The notes under the pieces were generated by a model. The model saw only the letters and a list, made by a program, of their open reading frames with translations, ran no database searches and was not told the origin of the DNA. Both the position numbers and the translations under genes were made by a program. A stretch of 56,423 bases of DNA from Candidatus Kapaibacterium sp. (GTDB taxonomy: Bacteria > Bacteroidota > Ignavibacteria > Kapaibacteriales > Kapaibacteriaceae): assembly GCA_018882895.1 (NCBI GenBank), contig VERF01000010.1:1-56423 (forward strand), given 5' to 3'. Below, piece after piece: positions 51,339-56,423 of this stretch. Position 1 is the stretch's first letter. Each line of letters begins with the position of its first letter.

Positions 51339-51368
51339 CAAATATAAATCCTCTTCGAGGATTAACAA
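51339..51368 (-). promoter_or_regulatory. Bacteroidetes-type promoter of the tRNA-Ala/tRNA-Asp operon
   Basis: On the minus strand, TTG (51366-51368), a 19-bp spacer and TATATTTG (51339-51346) give a full match to TTG-N17-23-TAnnTTTG. It lies 19 bp before the tRNA-Ala 5' end. This is the best promoter in the window and supports the lineage call. Confidence 0.8.
51347..51363 (-). terminator. Hairpin after ABC exporter gene, inside tRNA promoter spacer
   Basis: AATCCTC-ttc-GAGGATT makes a 7-bp stem with a 3-base loop, followed on the minus strand by TATATTTG. It is 13 bp past the ABC exporter stop. The hairpin occupies 17 of the 19 spacer bases between the -33 and -7 elements. The T-tract is weak, so termination may be partial. 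Confidence 0.55.
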
Positions 51369-51376
51369 GGGGCTAA

Positions 51377-53098
51377 TCAACGAATGAATTGAAGATCGCA
51401 CCAATGACTGTAGAGACCGCCGATACGCAGCAATTCATCATGCGTGCCAGACTCGATGACTGACCCTGCTGAAAAGACGAAGATCCTATCGCATGTACGC
51501 ACGGTGCTCAACCGGTGAGCAATGATCACCGTCGTGCGGTCTGCCATGAGTCGCTCGAGAGCATCTTGAATCAGATGCTCGCTTTCGGCATCCAGTGAGC
51601 TGGTCGCCTCGTCAAGGATGAGGATCGACGGATTCTTGAGAAGTGCGCGAGCAATTGCAACACGCTGTCGTTGTCCGCCGCTGAGCTTTAGACCACGTTC
51701 GCCAACTAGAGTGCCAAATCCTTCTGGGAAGCGCTCAATGAAATCGAGTGCATTTGCATCAGCAGCTGCCTTTCGCACGTCTTCAAAAGATGCTTCCGGA
51801 CGCCCATATCGTATGTTCTCCTCGATGGTTCCACCAAAGAGCACAATGTCCTGCGGCACGACGCCAACGCTGCGTCTGACCTGAGCGCGAGAATATGACG
51901 CTGCATCAAATCCGTTGTAACGGATCGTACCTAGCGTGGGATCATACAGCCTCTGCAGCAGGGCAGCCGTGGTTGACTTTCCGGAGCCGCTCTCACCAAC
52001 GAAGGCAACGCGTTCACCGGCCTTAATGTTAATGCTGATGCTGTTCACCACCAGCATGTCCTGACGATCCGGATATCGGAAAGACACGCTGTCGAGTTCA
52101 ATCGACGACAACCTCACGGCCGGCTGATCACAGCCAACTTCCTCGGTCGGCTCAGCCATGATTTCTCTTATCCGAACAGCCGAACCTAGTGATTTCTGGA
52201 TCTGGCCATAGAGTTCCGCGAATGATCCCAGAGCGCCTCCGACGAACATCGCGTACATAAGGAACGACAACAGCTCACCCAGCCTCAGATCGCCAGACTC
52301 GACAAGGCGGGCTCCGTATAGGATAACGGCGGCAATGCCACCGAAGACGGTAAAGATGATGAACGTCACAAATCCTGCACGAAGGCGAGCCCCCTTCACG
52401 GCAAGGCCAACATACTCCCCGAGAGAATCAGAGTAGCGCCGTATCTCATGGGGCTCCTGCACATACGACTTCACGGCCGAGATGCTCTGCAGCGACTCCT
52501 CGATGATCGTGGAAGTACGCGCCAATGCGTCCTGCGTGCGCGTACTGAGCTTACGCAAACGTCGCCCAATCAAAACACCGGCACCCACGATAATCGGCAT
52601 TCCAATGATGATCGGCATCGTGAGCCGAACGCTCGTTGCAAGGATCAAAACGATGGAGCCGACGAGGAAGATCGATTGCCGAACAAGTTGAAGCAGAGAA
52701 AACGAAAAAGTCTCCTGGATCTGCGTCATGTCACTCGACAGACGCGATGACAATTCACCCACGCGGTGTCCGGACATTCGAGAAAGGGGCAGCCGGACGA
52801 TATGCTCGTAGAGATCCGATCGTATCGAGGCGATCACTCGCTCGGTCGTGCGCGAGAGTGTCACCGAGACAACGTAACCGACGATGGCCTGTGCCGTAAG
52901 CAGTCCAAGGAACAAACCACCGGTATTCATCAGTGATGTTGCCTCACTGTTGGCCAGGATCTGATCGATGATGTTGCCCGTCAGCATGGGAAAGAGCAGG
53001 CTAACGCCACTGCTCGGAACCATGAAGGTGAGCGCAAGGATCATCGACCAGCGATAGGGCCGATAGTAGCGGAGCAGAAAACCAAAGGTCGATCGCAT
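51377..53098 (-). CDS. ABC-type multidrug/lipid exporter (MsbA-like), fused TMD-NBD
   Basis: The 573-aa half-exporter has six transmembrane helices (about residues 1-305) and a C-terminal nucleotide-binding domain. The NBD has Walker A GESGSGKSTTAALL, the Q-loop GVVPQDIVLFGG, the signature LSGGQRQRVAIARAL, Walker B ILILDEATSSLD and the H-loop IAHRLSTVR. All are intact. The family exports lipids, drugs or peptides as a homodimer; MsbA-like lipid flipping is a possibility. ATG 53098 is the conserved start. GTG 53125, which overlaps the SDR stop as GTGA, is an alternative. The gene is downstream of an SDR gene. Confidence 0.9.
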   Translation of the reverse strand: MRSTFGFLLRYYRPYRWSMILALTFMVPSSGVSLLFPMLTGNIIDQILANSEATSLMNTGGLFLGLLTAQAIVGYVVSVTLSRTTERVIASIRSDLYEHIVRLPLSRMSGHRVGELSSRLSSDMTQIQETFSFSLLQLVRQSIFLVGSIVLILATSVRLTMPIIIGMPIIVGAGVLIGRRLRKLSTRTQDALARTSTIIEESLQSISAVKSYVQEPHEIRRYSDSLGEYVGLAVKGARLRAGFVTFIIFTVFGGIAAVILYGARLVESGDLRLGELLSFLMYAMFVGGALGSFAELYGQIQKSLGSAVRIREIMAEPTEEVGCDQPAVRLSSIELDSVSFRYPDRQDMLVVNSISINIKAGERVAFVGESGSGKSTTAALLQRLYDPTLGTIRYNGFDAASYSRAQVRRSVGVVPQDIVLFGGTIEENIRYGRPEASFEDVRKAAADANALDFIERFPEGFGTLVGERGLKLSGGQRQRVAIARALLKNPSILILDEATSSLDAESEHLIQDALERLMADRTTVIIAHRLSTVRTCDRIFVFSAGSVIESGTHDELLRIGGLYSHWCDLQFIR

Positions 53099-53121
53099 CT
53101 GCCCCTTCTCTTGTTGCTCTT

Positions 53122-53757
53122 TCACGTGCTGCCCCGGGTAGTCTTGAACATTGGGATCACAGCCGCACTGATTGCGCACGTAGGCTGAATGAGATCATAG
53201 ATCACCGAGGCGATCTCTGACGGATCGACCCACGTGCGCGACTGCTCCGGTGTGCCCCATTCGAGATTGGCAGGCGTACGGATCACATCAGGAATGATGC
53301 AGTTGGCACGGATGCCATGCTCACGGCCTTCTTCAGCCGCAGAAAGCGTCAACGACACAACGGCAGCCTTTGCCGCAGCGTAGGCGGCACGATTGGCTTC
53401 GGGTTGCAGGACGGCCTTGGCTCCTACGGTGACGATGCTACCGCCGCCATTGGAAATGAGCTGACGAATGGCAGCGCGCAACACATTGAATGTTGTGATG
53501 AAATTCAAGTCCATCATTGCTGCGACGTCATCCGGCGACGTCTCGGCAATGGCCTGGCCAGCACGAATGCCACCAACGAGATGCACGACGGCATGTATCG
53601 ATGAAGCGTGATCATGAACGAAGCGCTCACAATCAGCAGGATTCGACAGATCAACGCGGTCGCGGTCTGCAGCGATCACATCGATTGATCGCTCGGTCAG
53701 ATACGCTGCGACAACCTGTCCAAGTTGGCCACCGGCACCGGTCAGTAATACGGTCAT
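53122..53757 (-). CDS. SDR-family oxidoreductase, second copy
   Basis: The 211-aa short-chain dehydrogenase has the Rossmann GAGGQLGQVVA (near residue 8), a loop with VHLVGGIRAG in place of the usual NAG, and the catalytic YAAAKAAVVS (Tyr/Lys near 150). SIVTVGAK supplies the preceding position where a Ser is expected, and here the aligned residue is Gly or Ala rather than a clear catalytic Ser, so activity is less certain. The start is ATG 53757 because the longer frame overlaps the protease gene. It is short for an SDR but seems complete. The next gene, an ABC exporter, starts within or just after its stop. Confidence 0.83.
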   Translation of the reverse strand: MTVLLTGAGGQLGQVVAAYLTERSIDVIAADRDRVDLSNPADCERFVHDHASSIHAVVHLVGGIRAGQAIAETSPDDVAAMMDLNFITTFNVLRAAIRQLISNGGGSIVTVGAKAVLQPEANRAAYAAAKAAVVSLTLSAAEEGREHGIRANCIIPDVIRTPANLEWGTPEQSRTWVDPSEIASVIYDLIQPTCAISAAVIPMFKTTRGST

Positions 53758-53762
53758 TGTGC

Positions 53763-55754
53763 TTAGAGTACCAGCAATGGTAGGTGAAGGACCGAACCGT
53801 TCATGTGACATTCCAGGAACCATGTACCGGTCGGAAGGGACATTGCGGCGATGACGGACGTCGACCCCGCGTCGTGTCGTGCAATACTGCATGGCACAGA
53901 CATACCGGTGACAGCATGAACGAGTCGAACCGATAAGGGGGCTTCACGTAATCCATGCACGACAAGCTCACGTACGTCGGCCGACAGGGGAACTCCTGCT
54001 ACCGTAGCATGTGATGATGCAATCAGATCATCGTTCACGGACACGATCGTTGATGGTAGGCGCATACCACAGGGCACTGAGACGAAGTTGCGTTGGACTC
54101 GCATCGTTTCTGCTCCTACGGGATAAGCAAACGTTCTTCCCGTGACCTTACTCGAGACGACGATCCTGACGTGAGACACATCAGCTGTGAATAGCTCGTC
54201 CCGCAGAGTAAACGCATACCAGTCGCCCGACACATGCACGCCGTTGATGGCGATCTCGGCCGCATCTGTGCGCGGACGTTGATAGAGAACAGGCTCAACC
54301 GTATCCGGAGAGAATATAGGTGCAAGGATGACCATCTTTCCGCTTACAACCACGACTGCGGGCTCGGGAACTGAGGGGCCCAGAAGCCGCGCAGCCCGAG
54401 CAACATCAATCGCGCCGTGTCCGAGAACCGAATCGGTATTCACGCCATAGCTCGATGCCTGCACCATGGCCTGCCGCAGAAAGCTAGGATGTGCACTCGG
54501 ATACAGCTGACGCAGCAAGGCAACCTGTGCGGCTGCATACGGCGTGGCAAGGGAGGTGCCGGAGGCGCGGCCCACCGCTCCATTGAGCTGCTGCACCGGT
54601 ACACGCTGCCCGGGAGCGGCGAACTCGGGCTTTTGACGACCTTTTGGCGTCGGACCAAAGGACGAGTTGCTCCATGCCGTGACGCCGTCAAGCGAAATCG
54701 CCCCAATAGCCAGCGCACTGTCGGCATCAGCTGGCGTGATGATCGATTGCGAGGACGGTCCGCTGTTACCGGCAGCCGTCAGACAGATAACTCCTCGCTT
54801 GGAGGCCAGGTTGATGGCACGAGCCGGAAAGGTTGTCGACCCATCAAGCAGATCATACGGTGTCGACGACTCCGTTGAGTCGAACGTACGGTAACCGAGT
54901 GATGAACTCGAGATGTCAACTCCACTGCGTTCAAGCCACCAGAGCGCCTCGACGTAGAGGTCTTCCTCAATGCGTCGCTCATAGCGCATGTCCTCTGACT
55001 TGGCAAGCAGGTAGGTGCCGAATGGAGCCACACCCATGACCGAGTCGCGATGCCATGCCGCAGCTACTGACATTATGATGCTGCCGTGCTCATCCTGGCC
55101 TGCTACGTCATTCGATTGATTCGCAGTAGTCGGACGTCGATAGATGAAGTCATACTCAGATTCGACGTTGACGTGAGACAGACTACTCATTGTCTTCCAA
55201 CGGAATCCGTTGTCGATAAGGCCGATGCGAGCCCCCTGACCAAACACTCCCGCATCATGCAGCTCGTCGACTTTGCCCACTCTAAGCATGTCGTACTGGT
55301 AATTCACCGGAACCGGCGAACAGTCTTCAGGCTTGCTGAAACGATACATGATCGAGTTGGCAGCAGCAAGGCCCTTGACGCAATCAAGTGCCTTGACGCG
55401 ATCGACTTCGTCCGGTGTCAGTCCAACCACCGCATAGTTGAACCAGGGATTCGACGTCAGCAAGCTGTCGCTTATGCTTAGGATCTGCCCGAGATAGCCT
55501 CTGTCAATGGGTCGGTCCATCGCATCAAGCAGGGGGTTCATTCCGGCCAGGGCTCGTCGCTCCAACGCGTGCGGATGATACTGCGCCAGGGTGGAGTCAT
55601 ACAGGGGGCTGCCGGGGACAAAGGAATCAGCACCTTTATCGACAAAGAAAACCCGATATGGCGAACGCTGCGCCGATCCTCCAACGCTGGCCAGCATCAG
55701 CACGAGGGCCACCGTCAGGAGGGAAAGCGTTTCGTAGGTTTGCAGTCGTTTCAT
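53763..55754 (-). CDS. Secreted subtilisin-like serine protease (S8)
   Basis: The 663-aa protein has a signal peptide (TYETLSLLTVALVLMLASVGGSAQ). The S8 catalytic domain (about 170-470) has the Asp in ARIGLIDNGF, the His in QDEHGSIIMSVAAA, the Asn-type CLTAAGNSGPSSQS oxyanion residue and the Ser in ASGTSLATPYAAAQ. The triad is complete. A beta-rich region follows. The C-terminus (SLPTGTWFLECHMNGSVL) looks like a shortened sorting-type domain, without the usual PNP motif, so secretion by T9SS is uncertain. The start is ATG 55754. The divergent YgfZ-like gene starts only 9 bp away. Confidence 0.9.
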   Translation of the reverse strand: MKRLQTYETLSLLTVALVLMLASVGGSAQRSPYRVFFVDKGADSFVPGSPLYDSTLAQYHPHALERRALAGMNPLLDAMDRPIDRGYLGQILSISDSLLTSNPWFNYAVVGLTPDEVDRVKALDCVKGLAAANSIMYRFSKPEDCSPVPVNYQYDMLRVGKVDELHDAGVFGQGARIGLIDNGFRWKTMSSLSHVNVESEYDFIYRRPTTANQSNDVAGQDEHGSIIMSVAAAWHRDSVMGVAPFGTYLLAKSEDMRYERRIEEDLYVEALWWLERSGVDISSSSLGYRTFDSTESSTPYDLLDGSTTFPARAINLASKRGVICLTAAGNSGPSSQSIITPADADSALAIGAISLDGVTAWSNSSFGPTPKGRQKPEFAAPGQRVPVQQLNGAVGRASGTSLATPYAAAQVALLRQLYPSAHPSFLRQAMVQASSYGVNTDSVLGHGAIDVARAARLLGPSVPEPAVVVVSGKMVILAPIFSPDTVEPVLYQRPRTDAAEIAINGVHVSGDWYAFTLRDELFTADVSHVRIVVSSKVTGRTFAYPVGAETMRVQRNFVSVPCGMRLPSTIVSVNDDLIASSHATVAGVPLSADVRELVVHGLREAPLSVRLVHAVTGMSVPCSIARHDAGSTSVIAAMSLPTGTWFLECHMNGSVLHLPLLVL

Positions 55755-55763
55755 AGCAAAATC

Positions 55764-56423
55764 ATGACAATGACCCCGGACAAACACGATAGAATCAGAC
55801 GCGTTACCCTTTGCCGCCAACAGGCCGCATGGGTCATGCGGCCACGTCGCAGTGTCATACGCATGACAGGAGCTGATCGTATCGATCTACTCCACCGCCT
55901 CACCACCAATGACATGCGCTCGGTTGCACCAGGAAGCGGTCGGCAGACTGTCCTACTGACGGAAAAGGCGCGGATCATTGACGTTGTGACAGTTCTTCAG
56001 GACACTGATGATGCGCTACTTATTGGCTCCGCGGACACGTCATCGGACATCCTGTCGTGGATACGAAAGTACGTCATCATGGATGATGTACGCCTCAAGG
56101 ATCTTACAGATCAGATGTCCATGATAGAGATCATGGGACCACGTGCCGCCGATGTGACGGGTGATATCGTTGGCATAGACGTCTCCGATCTGGGAATGTC
56201 GCAATGGCGCAAAGTACCGTCCGCGGAAGGGATGCTCGTGGTTCGCACTGCATCGCCGAGCGAACTGTCGTACCTGATCATTGCTCCAAATGACAATGTC
56301 GAGGCAATCGTAGAGGAACTGCAAAAGCATAGCGCTGAGTTGCCCGAATTGGATGAAGAGCTTGATGAATACGTTCGGGTACTTGCCGGAATGGGGCTGC
56401 ATGGAAAGGAATGGACTCTTTCA
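55764..56423 (+). CDS. YgfZ/GcvT-domain protein, 5' part
   Basis: The frame is open from ATG 55764 to the window end (220 codons, no stop). The N-terminus has MTGADRIDLLHRLTTNDMRSV and LLTEKARIIDVVTVL, which match the folate-binding GcvT/YgfZ fold (RLTTND is conserved). EIMGPRAADVTGDIV is also typical. The YgfZ signature K-G-C-Y-x-G-Q-E would lie past the window. YgfZ assists iron-sulfur cluster repair, while GcvT is an aminomethyltransferase. The weak match to the GcvT metal and folate residues favours YgfZ. It diverges from the subtilase gene across a 9-bp gap. Confidence 0.8.
   Translation, partial: MTMTPDKHDRIRRVTLCRQQAAWVMRPRRSVIRMTGADRIDLLHRLTTNDMRSVAPGSGRQTVLLTEKARIIDVVTVLQDTDDALLIGSADTSSDILSWIRKYVIMDDVRLKDLTDQMSMIEIMGPRAADVTGDIVGIDVSDLGMSQWRKVPSAEGMLVVRTASPSELSYLIIAPNDNVEAIVEELQKHSAELPELDEELDEYVRVLAGMGLHGKEWTLS

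Larger units (their letters stand above)
4581..53944. repeat. Dispersed A-R-GGGGCT octamer family (9-mer AAGCCCCCT)
   Basis: Exact copies of AAGCCCCCT or its complement start at 4581, 6682, 8641, 10812, 13815, 17266, 26073, 47110 and 53936. The shorter forms AGGGGGCT and AAGGGGCT bring the hand count to about 35 copies in the window, on both strands, mostly inside genes. The interval given runs from the first to the last 9-mer copy. Confidence 0.7.

Noticed and set aside
1-56423. GATC looks very frequent
   Set aside because: Asp-Ile and similar codon pairs (GAT, ATC) explain much of it, and I could not count it against a background.
1-56423. CRISPR arrays, insertion sequences or prophage
   Set aside because: No regularly spaced repeats, transposase or phage genes are visible, and gene order is housekeeping throughout.

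Overview
This 56.4 kb window is gene-dense chromosomal DNA (roughly 54% G+C by eye) from a Gram-negative bacterium of the Bacteroidetes/Chlorobi (FCB) lineage. An Ignavibacteria- or Kapabacteria-like member is my best guess. No rRNA is present, so placement rests on four things: secreted proteins ending in type IX secretion (T9SS) C-terminal sorting domains, the alternative Bacteroidetes-type GlmU-like nucleotidyltransferase, a DUF5686 outer-membrane protein, and promoter elements of the Bacteroidetes form TAnnTTTG. There is no sign of prophage, insertion sequence, CRISPR array or genomic island. Almost every base is in a gene, and no non-coding gap exceeds about 205 bp.

Layout. 1-6.4 kb: end of a T9SS-secreted protein, an acyltransferase, then mnmA-tgt-yajC-ribBA (tRNA modification, Sec accessory, riboflavin), a terminator, and greA. 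6.4-16.7 kb: a secreted SGNH esterase-like protein, accD, arginase, a beta-barrel protein, hpf-hprK coupled to an oligopeptide-binding lipoprotein, an AlbA-type regulator and a convergent 501-aa protein of unknown function. 16.8-22.1 kb (minus): pyrG, a GlmU-like enzyme, an SDR and a secreted CAP-domain protein in one tightly coupled operon. 22.2-31.6 kb: a sugar-binding lipoprotein with a DUF5686 barrel, purT, priA, an HtrA protease and lptB. 31.6-42.3 kb: a TonB receptor with a small lipoprotein, nnr, then a minus-strand operon phoH-cdaA-pcm-miaA-dacB, and upstream of it a LysM protein and a lipoprotein. 42.5-51.1 kb (plus): valS, thiolase, nuoF, a ZIP transporter, nadD, an orphan sugar permease, bioY and a small conserved-looking protein. 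51.1-56.4 kb: tandem tRNA-Ala and tRNA-Asp, an ABC exporter, an SDR, a subtilisin-like protease and the start of a YgfZ-type protein.

Most genes are housekeeping. The points that stand out are: a Tgt enzyme that appears to lack all four usual zinc ligands; an A-R-GGGGCT octamer family at about ten times chance frequency in both orientations; a tRNA promoter whose spacer is also a hairpin terminator for the gene before it; a perfect 31-bp palindrome 18 bp before the phoH start; an arginine-rich insert in a periplasmic DD-carboxypeptidase; and several translationally coupled pairs joining enzymes to uncharacterised envelope proteins. I found no clear new defence or mobile system.
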